Source: Apteryx mantelli
Lineage: Eukaryota > Chordata > Aves > Apterygiformes > Apterygidae
Direction of reading: 5' to 3'
Length of the DNA stretch: 64,000 nt
Assembly (NCBI RefSeq): GCF_036417845.1
Contig: NC_089981.1
Span: 62,771,268 to 62,835,267 of the forward strand
Both the position numbers and the translations under genes were made by a program. Each line of letters starts with the position of its first letter. Position 1 is the first letter of the stretch. The notes beneath the pieces are model-generated. The model was not told the DNA's origin. It saw only the letters and a list, made by a program, of their open reading frames with translations, and made no database searches. Shown piece by piece: positions 23,701 through 37,340 of this stretch.

Positions 23701-26700
23701 TGAAAAATTTTTTCAAAAAATTAAGATGTAAAAATAAAAACTACCTTGATATTATTCTAATTTGTGGTCTGAAGCATTAGGACTTTGTTCATTGGTATTT
23801 AACATTCACTGATGTAGTGCCAATATTTCACAAGTTCTTTGTGATCAAATAGATAAATTATTTTCAAGAATCAGTCTATGAGAAATGAGGTTACTGGTAT
23901 CTAAGTTGGTATCTGAGCAAGATTTCAAATATCAATAAGTAAGAATCACCTTTTCAAAAAGTTAACTGATTTTTTCACTTGGATGTTTAGGTTATTCAGA
24001 GAACATACTCAGCTAACCAACTCACATGCAGCCTCTGTAAAAGTATACGAGACCAGAAATGGAATAACAAACAGTAGGAAGTCTCCATCAACACATGCTC
24101 ATGCCACTAAGATCACCATATTTGGTGCCTTAACGTGCTCTATAAAATTTTCAACTTTGTTTTTTTCATTTCATATAGGAAAAATTTTCATTCTCACCCC
24201 TAGCATTCTATTGATGCATACAGAACAGCAACATTAGAGATGATAGTTATTAAATGTGAGCAGTGGAGTTAAGCGAGAGAGGGTGACACAGTAATAGATA
24301 TGGATTTGGAATGTGATCAGCCATGGAATTTGTTATATCAATTTGTTTTAGGATGGAAATGCAGAAAATGGAACGCTTCAAGCTATGACTGCCATATGCC
24401 AGATCAGTTCTACCACTGGAAGTTCTTCTCACTGGTGTGGACCCTAGGCTCACAGACAGTCCAAAAAAGTAGGGCTGATAAACAAAACACCCAATCATAC
24501 ATTTTGGGCCGAGAGCTATGAGCTTTCAACATGTGATCCAGTCAGCAAATTGAGAAAAATATTGGAAAATCATAGCTTTAACTTGGAGTCTTTTCTTCCC
24601 TTTGGACAAGGAAGGTACAAAGCAGTACATCAAGACTGTTCTATTGTTGCAAAAGCAGCATAATACATAAAGTGCAAGATAGATACAAATTAAATTTTGA
24701 ACAGGAGAATGGCAAAAAGGAATTGTGTGAAGACCAAAAGTACATGAGTGTGGAAGCTTTGTCTGATTCAGATGTAGAAAAGGAAGAAAAGCAGTTATGA
24801 TGAGCGACAGAAATATTTTGCTTTGCAGACACACAGAAGATTTGTAAACTTCTTGGAAGTCAAAGCAACATACAGTTGTTCTAATCTTTGAATGCAGGTG
24901 TCCCACTGAGGTTAAAGTTGATGTGTGAGTGTAAGGTTAGGAAATTTGTAAGGCAGGCTGAAATTTGGTTGTGTTCATTTTTTTTTACTAAATTTTTGTT
25001 TGATAGGGCAAGCTAACTTGGTTCCAAATTTCAAATGAAACAATGCTGCTAATTAACATTTACCTAGTTTGGTTACTTTATAATCAATATGCACAGTTAG
25101 CAGTGTCCCCTCTACTTCTCACAAATGCAACAACAGAAGTAGTTCTACTATGACTAAGGCTTTTTTGGTAAAAATGTGACATAAAAAGTTATGATGTCAA
25201 AATAGTGAATATTGAATTATGATTAATAGTATCTGATCTCTTCTAAAATTTTCATTAATAAATATCAGCATACACTTAAAAGGAAAGCAAATAATAATGA
25301 TATTTATCCCCAGACTGGCAAAAGAAATCCCTAAATGTGCATTTGATTTTATGTTGCCCCTTCACACTGGGCCTGATTAGAGTTGACTATACTGGATGAA
25401 GGATTTTCTAGGCAGTTCTTACCACCTTTACTGGTGCTTAATAAAGCCCAGATGTGAAGATACTATTCTGGCTGAGGCGTGCTGGTGAAATACCTCCTTT
25501 AGCCAGCCACACCTCTTTATCACAAATGACATTTCTAGCAGTTACCACCCTCTAGATTACAAAGTCACAGTTTCTTCTGTCCAATTGATCAGAGGTAGAC
25601 TGCAGGTCTTGGCTAACCAGAGTGATTTTGTCTTAGCCAGGTTAGTCCAAGATTGTGAGTTGCCACTGTATGAATAAAAGCAAGGGCAATGTATATAGCA
25701 AAGTTGTCATGTAGTGATCTTATTTTAATATGCCTTTATTTGCTCAGAAGTTGCTTTAAGTCAAGTTATAAAGTCAGATTAACATACGTGCAAGAATAAA
25801 TTTTGTATATACAAAATAAATTTCACAGTCTCTAAGCAAAATAATAGTCTTGTTGAAATCTGAGGCATTACAAACTAATGCTCAGCTGCTGGGCCATGGA
25901 AGTGCCTCTGGAGCTGGTTACAGCTTCCCAGGCAGTCAGCAACATTGAATTTTGTCATCCTAAGGTATATTATTTTTTCCCATCCCTGCAGCAGCAAAGT
26001 TCAACTTTGTAGTGAGGAAAGAGGGACTCTTCTGGAGGCAGGCAAAGGGGAAGGGTTATCTGTGGAGTTTCAGGGCGTCTGAAGGCATAGTAGTGAGACT
26101 GGGGATGCGAGTGGCTTTCTCAGGGATCTGTCATAAGGAATGGGGCTCAGAAGAGTTAGGGTGGTCTTGGGGAGCAACTGTCCCCAGAGTGATATCTTCC
26201 TATGCAGGCAGCTGCACTGAATGCACTAACAGATTCAGCAGCAACACACAGACTCAGTGCTAGAAGTACTTTCTTTTGACTGAATGACCCAAGTTCACCC
26301 TTCCTTTTCCTAGGTGTGCAGGATTCTTTCTTTGGTGCACACATGCACACTGCCAAGGTAGAGACACTCACTTGGCCCTTCAGAGCACAGGACCACTTGG
26401 GCCCAGACATCTCCTACACTGAGGTAAGTGCTTCCTTAATTCAACAGGTCCCCATAAAAGCCAGTCAAATAAACACTGATCAGTCCAGCTTTAGGCTGTG
26501 GCCAAGAGGAGTGATGCTGCATGTGCTGGTGAGCCAGGTGCAGAAGGAGAGGTCAAGGCAGAAAGGGAAGGAGGGACGGCGGACAGTGACAGTACTTTGC
26601 AGATCCTGGTGGGGTCTCAAGGTGGGATCTGGTTATGTGGTCCCAGCAGATAGGGAACTGCTGACCTCTGTGGCCACAGAGGACTAAGAGCAAGTTTTGG

Positions 26701-28739
26701 TACCATTCCCCCTGCTTAATATGATTTACAACAACTAACTTCTGTCCATGCCTGAAGCCATGCTGGTCAATCAAATCTCTGCCTAATGCCTTTACAAAAT
26801 CTGGCCATCTGACTACATTCAGTGTTTCTGCACATCCTTGCTAGAGTAAGTAACCTACCACAGAAGCCTGAACCAGGGCTGTGCCCAAATGATGACTGCT
26901 AGAAGAGCTGAGACTAGGTCTAGATTAGCAGGTCAGACAGTGCAGTAGAAGGAGAGCCCTAGAGCAAAACAGATTGTGTGGAGCATCCCATGACCAGCTT
27001 GTGTGCATTTTGGGCTAGTTCTATGCTGGTCCCTGGGCTGGAATGCCCAGTAGTGGTGGGAGCACATCTCCCAGTTTCATACCATCCTTGTGGTATCCTG
27101 AGTGCATCAAGACTGCGCTGGCATGTGAACCAAAGCACAGAAAGCAAAGCCAACTGGAAGAGTGGCTTCAAAAGTGCACCCCTACCATGAAGCAAAACAC
27201 AAATGTCAATGCATCCTGAATGAAATCTGCCTCAGGATTTACTCAGGGTTTAGAACAACTGACCTGTTTTGCCTTTTGCAGATGAAGGTTCACTCTGCTC
27301 AGCTGTGGTTCCCACATTCTGACCCAAAGGCATTATATTATATGGGGACTAACTGCACTCATTTATAGTACTTTTGGACTGGAACTCGCTCACCTCCTAA
27401 TAGCTTGAAGTGCAGGAGAAGAAAAGACAGAGCTGTGCAAATTCACACTATTAGACAAAGGCTTGACTAAGGGTTGTGCTGCATGTGTGGAGGGATATCT
27501 GTGGAGAGGGAAAAGGACTCTTATCTGCACAAATACAGCATCAAACGTTTGAATACAGCAATGACCACCATAACAGAGATTGGAATGAAGGCCAGAAAGC
27601 TTCACAGTTTTGCTCTTCTTTGATCACATAATGGAGAAACTCAGCTCGATTGCTTTTCAAGCAGCTAAATGCCCTGCTTCCTCCACATTTTGCTTGTCTG
27701 CTCATGATAACTTTATTTCCCAAGAGCTCTTGCAGCCACTAGAGCAAGACTCTTAGAAATCTGAACTGCCTGTGCCTGAAGAAAATATGCTTTCATCAGT
27801 GTGTTTTTGTGAAATCCCACAGGACTGTTCTCAACATTCCTATACAGCAAATCCACAACTGCCTATTGTAATTACCATCTACACTGTTTTTCGGTAATGG
27901 CATTATCCTTTTAATTTTCCAGTCATTGAGATTTGATCAGTAAGTGACTAATATTGCATGTTAAAAGGTGTCTCATACAGAACTTCACCCTTGCACAGCC
28001 TCATTTCCTGTGTAGTCAACCAGTTTTTATCAGGTGATCTGCTACCTACTATCTCAATACAGGCTTCCCCCCCCCCCCCAATGCTATTGACTTCTTATCT
28101 TCTTAGGGCTCTTCGCAAACCATCTGCTGTAGGTGTCTATCTGGGTACTGTAACTATTGCTATCCATTAGTAGCAGAGAGCCAAAGTCTGGCAGGCTCAA
28201 CCACATGTTACTCTCTTGACCCAGAATGTGTAGGAGATACATCACCACCTATCATAGACATGTCCTTTTCCCTCCTTCCACCCCTCCACTAGTGATACCT
28301 GTAAATTATGTCTTTGTTTCTTACTCTACCTACTTTTCTACCTAAGTGATTCATACACAACACATGTATCTAGCTAGCTATCATCACTTTATGGTAATTA
28401 GAATATGTGCATGCAGTATCGTCACTCCAAAGAAAAAGTTTTCTTTGTCTTTGAAAGCTATTGAATATTTTAAAGGTGGGAAACCCTGATGGAATGGTTC
28501 GACATGTAAAAACATATGACAGACTCTTTCTCCTCTATTTACTGTTGCTTTTCTAATGCACTCACCCTGGAAAAGGCAGGTACCAATTAAACGTGCATCA
28601 ATTCCAGCACCCCAGTAGAATATTACTACCTTGGTGGGTTAGAGAGAGAGAGAGGCCACCCCTAAAGCAGGTTCCAGACCTTCATGTGGAACTACAGATG
28701 TGTGGGGAATTATGAATTCTTGACTAGGGACTCCATGGA
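20791..28739. other. Intergenic AT-rich interval without recognised genes
   Basis: No supported coding exon or RNA gene was found. Simple-sequence items are an (ATTT)n run at 21,866-21,888, a G9 run near 23,081 and a C13 run at 28,067-28,079. The longest open frame is on the minus strand at 24,526-24,906 (126 codons). It resembles no family I know and has no splice or promoter context. The segment near 20,860-21,010 contains 'actaaactcaatgagagt' wording reminiscent of amniote MITEs but is too diverged to call. Confidence 0.5.
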
Positions 28740-29290
28740 AAAACTACTGTTGTTACTGTTGTTGTTGAACTTGATCATCTTCAGACCAGTAGGTCTCATT
28801 AGACTTTTTTCTCCTGATGACTTAAAGATGTATTTACTCTCTCAAATCCTTCCCCATTCTGATACCTGAAGACTATGAACAGATTACCTATTAATCTTCT
28901 CTTGGATAAGCTGAAGAGAGTGAGCTTCTGATATCACCTGCTAGATATTGTTCAGACACTAAAGCATTCTTGAATACTATTTTTGGATGCATGGATGCTT
29001 GAGCAGAACACAATACTCTCTTCCTGATCTCAAACATGTTCTATATGCAGCTGAACTCTCCTTGTTCTTACTATGCTCCTTCCTGATCCCAAGGATCGTC
29101 TTAGTTCTTTAAGGCACAGCATAACCCCAGGATCTCCTGCTCAGTGGTTGTCCAATATGTCCACTAAGTCCCTTTCAGTGCCAATGTGCTCCATGATGCA
29201 GTCCCCCATTTTGTAGTGTCCTACATTCTTGATTCAGCTGTGTCACCTTGAATTGTCTCTATGTTGTTCAATGAACCTGCCTGCAATACA
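28740..29290 (-). mobile_element. CR1-type LINE remnant, ancient
   Basis: In reverse complement this follows the CR1 3' half. Landmarks on + are 'ctcttggataagctgaagag' near 28,899, 'cccaaggatcgtcttagttc' near 29,088, 'ggcacagcataaccccagga' near 29,113, 'gatgcagtcccccattttgt' near 29,195 and 'tcctacattcttgattcagc' near 29,219. It appears to be a different CR1 subfamily from the copy at 19-20 kb. The coding frame is destroyed. Confidence 0.8.
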
Positions 29291-29556
29291 GACAGTAGAC
29301 TATGTCTGCAGTCAAAATAATTTGCCTTGCTAAAAGGAAAATTGGAGGGAGATAAAGAGGAAAAAAAGGAGAAGAGAAGAAAGCTGTGCAGGATTTAAAT
29401 GAAGAACAGGATAGGGTGACAGCGAAAGGAGAAGGGGACTGGGATTACAAAGGAAAAGCCAAAAATGTGGGAATGGAGGAAAAAGATGAAGATTGAAGTA
29501 TGGCAGAAGGAGATAATGGGAAGAAGCTAACATCTAAATGAAGAAATCGACTTGTG

Positions 29557-29612
29557 GAAATGAAATGAAATGAAATGAAATGAAATGAAATGAAATGAAA
29601 TGAAATGAAATG
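29557..29612. repeat. (TGAAA)n pentanucleotide microsatellite
   Basis: About 11 perfect tandem copies of TGAAA occupy this stretch, preceded by a 200-bp purine-rich zone (29,330-29,520). Arrays this pure are usually length-polymorphic. Confidence 0.95.
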
Positions 29613-32600
29613 GGACACCCTGACCAAGAAAAAAAGGTACACCAGTATCCTACCCTCTTAATACTTGAAAAATTCAAACTGACAATCCTTGGAGGCATGC
29701 TATGTAAAACTTGACATGGGTGAAAGTGGCTGAAACAGCCAATGGCTGAGACAACCCTTCAGAGGGTTCTAGACAACTCAGCAGAGTAGGTGTATTGGTG
29801 GTCCACTCTTCCCTTAAAGTTTTCTGGAAGTGGGAGAGACCAGATAGGAAATGACTTGAGGCAGGAAATAATAATGAAAGAGTAAGCTGGAAGAAAGATG
29901 GTAAAACAGAGTTAGGAAGCTCATTTTAATGAACTCTGCTTCACTAATGCTGCTGCCTGTGTCCTGTATTGTTATTGCTTGGCCATGAATCTTACCTGAT
30001 ACAGAAAGAGATAGGTCCCTGTCATAACTGAGACAGGTCCCTGTCATAACTATCCAATAGTCAGAAGAGCTGAAGCCAGGTAGGTGTCTAGAAAGGCTGC
30101 TACATAAAAGTTAAGTGATTGTGTAGTTAATCTTGTTGGCTTAGTTGTGTTCCATGGTGATTTTAATTACACTGTAATTTGAGCTAAGTCAAAGGATGAT
30201 TAGGCTGGTAAGAATAGTGGCTGGGTGGAGGTTAGTGGAATGTGAATGGAAAGAAGTGATTCTGGGGACAGATCTGATGGGCAGGAATATTGCTGTGCTC
30301 ATGGGGAGGGGGCGAGGCTGTTCTTGGCACGAGCCTGACAGGGAACCGATCCAAGAGGTGGGCAGAGCTGGCGACAAGGGATGACAGCCAGTAAGTAGAA
30401 AGAGTGATACTGCACTGACCATGGAAAAGGGGGTTGAGAAACACTGCACTGATCATGTTCAAGAGGGAGGAGGTCAAAAAAAGGGCTCAAAGATGTAAGG
30501 AAGGATATGACAAGAACAGAACTGCAGTGTGTCAAACGCCAGCGCTAAGAACCTGCTGTCCCTGGCAGACAAAATATATGAGGCTGTACCTTGAATTCAC
30601 TTGGGTTTTGCCATAGCTGACAACAGCACCTCTCACGTGTAGTGGGGTATCCAGTCACCTGGTGGTAACTTAGCTTTCAGGTCCATCAGTAATGGCTGTA
30701 TTCATGAAACAATGGCATTGAAGGACCCTAAATTACTATTGTTTAATTAAGCAGTGCAGTCAGAGTTCTGTGCTCTGCAGCATTCAAAAGAAATGTCATT
30801 TAGGTGGAGTGGTGTGAAGTGACAGGAATTATTGACCACAGTATTCCTAGGGATGTTAACATTTTGGTTGAAGTACACCTAGCACAGCTACCTTGAACTG
30901 GAAAATCGTGTAAGATGGATGAAGCAATCACTTATTAAGTCCATGTTGAAGCCTTCTTATAGTAATAGAGGACTACCAAAGGTCAATACTAAGAACACTC
31001 ATTTTACTGATGGGGGAAAATGTTTTATTTTGATGGGGAAAGGGAGAAAAATAGCTCAGAAAAGGTAAGCTGTTTTTTGTGTTTCTGTAGTATGTACAGT
31101 GTATGTGGCAAATAAGGCCTTATTACTGGGGGATAAATGGTAGTTTGCTCTGGCATGTAACATATTTGGGTGTCTTTTATTTCTTAAAAGACAGATGCAG
31201 TCACACAGCTGACAAATGGCTCTGAGCATGGCAGAAATGGCTGCACCCCTCTAGTTAGAGATCAGTGTGTAGGCTGAGGTCCCATGGACTCCTTGTAGCC
31301 TGACTCCTTTGAAAACCAAGAGTTCCTCCCTAGCAAACTCTTACTATCTCATAGGATCAAGACCATAGTCCCCTTTGATTTTCAAGAGCTCTTGTCATAC
31401 CAAAGAAAAGCCATCATTAAATGTGTGCCACCTTTGCCCCTGTGCTTTCAGGGAGCTCTTATCACAGGAGAGACTGCATTTCTGCTTTCGGATTTTTGAA
31501 TGACACAGAATCTATTGCACTTTCTTACAGTGCCCTGGAACATTGATTCTAAAGTGGAAAACTAGTGATAGATTGGTTGCAAAACAAATTCTATGAAGTT
31601 TGCTTTGTGCAGAAGCTGATCCAACTTTTTTTTTTTTTTCAACAAAAGCCGGTCTCAGAGTGGCCAGCTGGAAGCCTTGACTTTTTCCTTTAGATACAGC
31701 ACCTAATTGCATCGATTTAGTTCTAAATTTCATATTCAGCTTTCCTCTGTCATATACACATACAAATGGGATTTAATTTGCTTTCAGATTTCCAAGCCAT
31801 AAAAAGTAAGAACTGTGCCATTATAGTAAAAATTACTTAAATTCTATGTATTATTTTCATAATCCCACCTTCCACCCTTGTATGTCAGCTTTCTTTCTGT
31901 ATTGACTCTCTCTGACTTGTACAAAGTCCTGCTTTTGCTATAGCCACCTCTTGACAGCAGGATCAGTCCTGCTCCTGCCAGGTGCTAAAATGACTTAACT
32001 TGCTTTGGCTGGATGAAAGTTGTAGGTGCTCAAACTGACATGATCAGCTCTGAGCTCCGGTTTGTGGAATGCTACATTTGTATTAACATGTATCTCTCTT
32101 TATGATTTTTTTTTTTTTTGGAGGGGAGGGGGAATGAAAATGATGCCCTTTAAAATCTCTTCCTGGAGAGAGAGAAAGAGAGAGAGAAAATACACTCCCC
32201 TTGGAATTTAACCTTAATTTGAACCAAGATCAGTGAAAGAAAAGCACTTTCGTGCATTGTTCACCAGCTCCACCCAACCAGCCCCTTATCTAACCTGCGT
32301 CTCTGTTGCCTGTAGCTTTGGAACTTTTGCAGTAGTACACTCCACATGCTCTTACATGCTTTAAAACGAACTTCTTGGAGGCACTGTGACATTATAATAG
32401 CAAGAAACACCCTCATGATCCTATCTCCCTAGTTCATAGACTGTGCAGAGCAGTAGGAGGGACTGCCCTTCCAAGGGTTTATAAAGGGCCCAGCGAGTAC
32501 TGTAAATAAATAATCATTACTATTCCTGACCACTGGCAAAGGTGACAGCAGTCTTTGAAAATCCTGAGTCAGCCTCTCCCTACACCCCCAAACCAGGAGG

Positions 32601-33940
32601 TATTTAAACATTAATAACCTTTTATTATTATTATTATTATTATTAGCCTGATTCCTTGGATTTCTCTTGCCTTCAGAGGGAAGCAGCCAACCCTTGATTT
32701 GTATGACATCAGCTTGGGGTCAAAATTCAACCTTAAACATATATATAAAAAAGCAAGCTTCCTTGTTTGCTATTTAGAGGTGGACTTCCACAGTATATCT
32801 TCTGTCTTCTGGTCTGGGGGAAACAGCTTGTCTATTGCTTTCCTATTCCTTTTTGCTTCCTAGAGAAGGCAGACAGCTGCTTCAGGCGTGGTCCACCTTT
32901 ATGCTGTCCCCTATCTTCTGTCAGCCATCTGCTCCCTGCAGTCACCTCCCTTTCCCAACATCCCTCACTTTCTCCTGACTTGTAACTACTTGGTCCACCT
33001 TCCTCTGCTTCTGCTTCCTCTGTTTCATACCCCTTCCTTCTACACCCTGACTATTTCCTCCATGCCTCACTGCTCATTATTCCCATTTCCATTTCTCTAA
33101 TGCTCTAGCTGTCATGGGTCATCTCCCTGCTTCCCCAGGGTCTCGAGTGAAAGCAGTCCTGCACTGGCTTTACCCGCGGCCCTTTTTGCTAAGCGCAGCC
33201 TCCCTTCACCTGCAGGCAGATGTGGCAGACACTTGGCAGAGGGCAGCGGGTGGTGCCACCCCTGTGCCAGCAAGGAGAGGTGCCAGCCATCTGGAGAGCA
33301 AACTTCTTAAAACTGAAGGCAGAAGTCATTCCTGATGACTGTTTAAAATAAAGCTTGATATATTGTGCAGCTTACAAGGAAGGAGAGGATGTTGTTAAAT
33401 GCACGAGTAGTTTGACACGTATCCTCCCCTTTTTTAACAACCACCGGCTGCTTTTCTTTTAAAAGATACTTTGCGAAATGCTGTTTGTTTTTATTTTAGA
33501 TCGACCAATAATAAAACTCTTGAAGGAAATATTGCATATAGCATTGCTGTTACACTGCTCGAGTTGTTGAAGGACTCCTTGGAACGAACATGCACTAGGA
33601 GACGGCAGGCAGGAAGCAGGAAAAATCTGAATAAGAAATATCAAGGAGGCACGGTCAAGCATGAATCATTTCGGTCTTTCAGTTGAACCAAAAGCGAGAT
33701 CAGATTTCACACCCACCGTGGACGGGGCAAGCGTATTCACGCACACCGCAAGCCCGTTGCTGTGGAGGTGGCTTGATTTCAAGGTTATTTCGGGGACCAT
33801 TGGCTTATACAGAAGCCAAATTTAGACGAGTTCTTTTACAGTTTGTAAAGAAAACCGCTGATCAGTAAAACTGCTCGTGCTTTAAAAAGACAAGAAAACA
33901 ACAAAACAACAACAAACACGTTAGAGGCAGGTAGCAGTTT
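29613..33940. other. Intergenic, no gene recognised
   Basis: I see no supported exon. Short tandem features are a 22-bp direct duplication containing 'gtccctgtcataact' near 30,015-30,050, GA-rich tracts near 32,165-32,190 and a (TTA)n array at 32,622-32,645. Open frames around 30.2-30.5 kb overlap on both strands and are shadows. GC content rises toward the right end. Confidence 0.5.
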
Positions 33941-33944
33941 GTGG

Positions 33945-34890
33945 TAGACACCCACCCGCCGGGGAGCCGCAGCCAGGCGCGTCACCAGTGGCTGAAAGTG
34001 AAAGTGGCTGCGGGGAGAAGCGAAAGCGGCGGCGGCCGCGGGGCGCCGCGGCGGGCAGCGCGGGCGCGGGCTCGGCGCCCGCTGCGCGGCTCCCGCGGCG
34101 GCGGGAAGGGGGCGGCGCGGGGCCGCGCCTCCGTCGCGCGCGGGGACTCCGCGGCCGGGCGCGGCTGCAGCCAGGGACGGGGCGGACTCGGCAGCCAGGA
34201 CGGCAGGGCGGGGGCAGCCCGAGGGCTGCGATCCTGCTCTAAGGAGCTGGGGAGAGTTTCAGCAAAGCCGCAGGCCGCCAAACTGCCAGACGCGTCTCTC
34301 CCTCCCTACACCCGTGCAGCGGGCGGGCCGGCGGCCGAGAGGCGCCCCCGGGACGCCCCCCCCGCCGCTCGCCTGCCCGATGTGCACGGGGAGGGTCTCT
34401 CCCTCTCCCTCCCTTCCTCCAGTCCCCGGCATCGGTCTCCCCACCCCCACTTCTGCGGGGCCGATAACCCCTCTGCCATCGGTGGCAGCCCCCACACTCG
34501 AGATCGGTGCGTGCCCGTGGGAAGGAGAGGGGACGGGGAAGGGGGAGGAGGGGGAAGTCCCCGGGCACTGCCGAGGGCGTGGGTCGCATTGCGGATGCCC
34601 GCTCCCGGTGACACCTGCGAGCCACACCACCCCGGCAGCCGGACGGATCCCGCCGCCCCCACGCTCCTCCGAGCAGCAGAAGGAGGCGAAACCTCGTTAA
34701 TCGTTTTGCAGCCGATGGGACAAGGAGGGCGCCGTGCAAAACCACGCTTTGCCAGCCCTAACTACAGCCGTGTGCCGGCTGCGCCGGGGAGGCGCGGGCC
34801 GGGGCCGAGCCGGCCTCCTCCCCCCTGCGCCCCCGCCCGCGGCAGCGCCCGGCCCCGCTCCCGCGCGGGGCGCGGCTCCGGCATCGCGAG
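33945..34890. promoter_or_regulatory. CpG island in the MIPOL1-FOXA1 intergenic region
   Basis: Nearly 1 kb is extremely GC- and CpG-rich, for example the run of GCG/CGC words at 34,030-34,180, with sharp AT-rich borders on both sides. Stop-poor frames on both strands (up to 325 codons) follow from this composition and show no recognisable protein. It lies about 13 kb beyond the FOXA1 poly(A) site. It may be a promoter for an unannotated transcript or a Polycomb-type regulatory island; the sequence cannot say which. Confidence 0.75.
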
Positions 34891-36854
34891 TTCACCTTCG
34901 GCCTGGAAAATACCCTAAAAAGTGCTTTAATTCCTCCTGTGATCATTCTGAGGCGCCCCTGTGTTTAGTAACCTGAGCAATGATTTTGTAATTAAACCTG
35001 TGTTATTTTGGAAAGCCCTTTTTTTTTTAATGTAGATCTTTAATTTTCCAAGTATCCTGCCACGCTCATACTGGCTCAGGCGCGTTGCATGTGCCAAACC
35101 GCAAAGCTTATGGAGCACAGGTCCTTGCAGATGAGGAGATCTCGAGTCTGTGCCTTCTGCAAACTAAAGAGCTCTGTGTCTTCGTGTGCCTGTATATTGA
35201 CTATTTTCATAGGGTTCTGGCTGTGGTTTGCCGCTCAGTATTGAAAGGAGTTATTGATACTTCCAGGCGAAAACTGAGAAAAAGACTTTTTCTCTTTTTT
35301 AAGTATAATGACAACTGATGTTTTCTCTTTGGTTTTCCTTCTTCTATTTTATTCCTTACTAAGGTTACTGGCATGGAAACAGGACTGTTGTACTTAACGA
35401 CCTCGTCGACACGTGCAGTGTATTTGTTGCAGCCTGGAGGATCTGACTGTTAAGAAGTATTCTATCCACAATATGTATTGACTATGTGTTCTTAAATTGC
35501 CCTGTCACAAACAATCTACCTGGTTAAGTACAACTACCTTTCTTCTTCTGAAATTAAAACATTTTGAAAAGGAATGGCTCCTTTCCATTAATGTCTTTCC
35601 TAATTAATGTACACTATAGCTTTTATTCTATTCCAGCCCTTCTAGAACGGAGGCAACACATACAATGGGACCTAAATTTATGCCTCAGAAAACATACTAA
35701 TACATACTAACGTCTTGCATGCTACCCGAGACCAAAGTCATTGTGAAAACTGCCAGTGTAGTAGACTGAACTGGAAATGTTTTGGTTTCTCAGATCAGTA
35801 TGTATTTGCTAAAAGAGTTCAGGACTATTATGTGAAGAACCCGCACTGTCAGACGATTTGTGAAAAAAATATCGTCTACCCTCTTTATTTTTAAATTCCT
35901 GGATAAATTCTAAAACTTAAATATACATTTTTTCATAACATCAAGATGAGGCCGAAAACACATACAGTTTTCCTAAGTTCCAGAAATCCAAGCAGCTGCT
36001 AAAAAAATATTTACGTGGCTCTTGCAGTTTCATCATGTAAAGTGCTGTGCATCTCCTAGAAGCATTTAAAATTGTTATTATTTAATTAGGCGTTATTTAC
36101 TTTATTATTATTATATTCCGGTAATTCCACGTGGTTTGTAACACAGAGTAAAAAGGCAGTTTTAAAGAGCTGATAATCAAAGTCTTAAAGTATCTCATAA
36201 GGCTCCTTCTGCCACTAAGGTGCTTCCAGCCTCCGTTTGACTTGAGTGTGGCAGAGGCCCACGCAATTGCCTCCCTGCGGGCCTGTCTCAGCGCAGCTCT
36301 CGCCTTGGTGTTCTTTGAGTCCATTTGTATGTGTGTGTGTGTAGGTCCAAATGAAGGAAAAAAGTCACCAGTATGTCGGTCTCTCCAAATTCTTACAAGT
36401 GGCAGAAGGAAACCCCTCTGGTTAATCTACACCACAGAGAATGGAAAAGTAGGAGTGATGGGCAGCCCAGAGCTCCTGCAGCCCTCCCTCGGCATCCCTA
36501 GATGCCTGGTTAGCCTCCTTGGCTAACTTAGCGGTGTTGGGGGGGGTGTGTGTGTGATCTCTGCTGGCTTCATCCTTACAGCAGGAGTCGAGAAAAGATG
36601 GTTTCAGGGGAAAGAGAGGCAGTCGGATGCTGCTTTCGTTCACTAGGACATTGCTGTGCATCTCTTGGCTGCCTCCTATCCGTCTTGGTTCCAAGAGGGT
36701 TGCGCACACGCGGATGTATGTTACACTCTCGCGTGCACGCGTTTTCCACTGCATCAGCATATAAGTGCCTGATTTTTATTTGGCTATTTGTTTATTTTAA
36801 GGGGAGCACGGTGTGAGCAAGCAATTCTCCCCTTTACTGTTGCCAAAAAACACC
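34891..36854. other. AT-rich spacer between CpG islands
   Basis: No gene was recognised. Several stretches, for example 35,480-35,720 and 35,860-36,120, are non-repetitive and AT-rich with many TAAT cores, as expected for possible conserved regulatory sequence. No transposon was identified. Confidence 0.4.
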
Positions 36855-37340
36855 GGAGCAAAGACAGGAGAGGGGAGAGGCGGGGAGGGGGAGAGCGGAG
36901 GCGCCCGGCGGAGATGCGGCCGCACTCCCCAGGGGAGCCGCCGCCGAGGGGCGGCCCCGAGGGGGCGGCGGACGGCAGCCCGGCGTGACCCCCCCCCCCC
37001 CCCATCCCCGGCGTTAACCTCTTTGCCACAGGCCATCGACACGGTAGTTTCAGGGTAGGCTGAAGCTGGCGGGTCAGAGTCTGGGGTCTGCTTGTCTTTG
37101 GATTTGTTTCCAAAGGAGGAAAAGTTTTGGGGTGGCTCCGTGCACGATGTATTTGGTTAAACCCTCCGCTGAAGTAGGCTGGATATTAGTATGCGACCAG
37201 CTGAGATGCAGAAATAAAGGGTGATCTCCCCCGGCCACCGGCCGCCCTGCTGAGGTGGAGGACGAGGGTCGGGCCCGCGGTGACGCACCGCCAGCTCACA
37301 GCAGCGCGTTTCCCAGCCGCTGGAAGAGAAAGGTGGTCGC
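36855..37340. promoter_or_regulatory. Small CpG-rich cluster with C15 run
   Basis: Two short CpG-dense blocks (about 36,865-36,985 and 37,205-37,330) flank a C15 homopolymer at 36,989-37,003. The open frames here are composition artefacts. This is probably one unit of the island chain around FOXA1. Confidence 0.55.

Noticed and set aside
24526-24906. 126-codon minus frame in AT-rich DNA
   Set aside because: It is Cys/Phe/Leu-rich with no family resemblance, and a chance frame of this length is expected somewhere in 64 kb.
33941-34918. 325-codon + strand open frame
   Set aside because: It lies wholly in a CpG island where stops are rare. Arg/Pro/Gly/Ala-rich translation with no domain, and other frames on both strands are also open.
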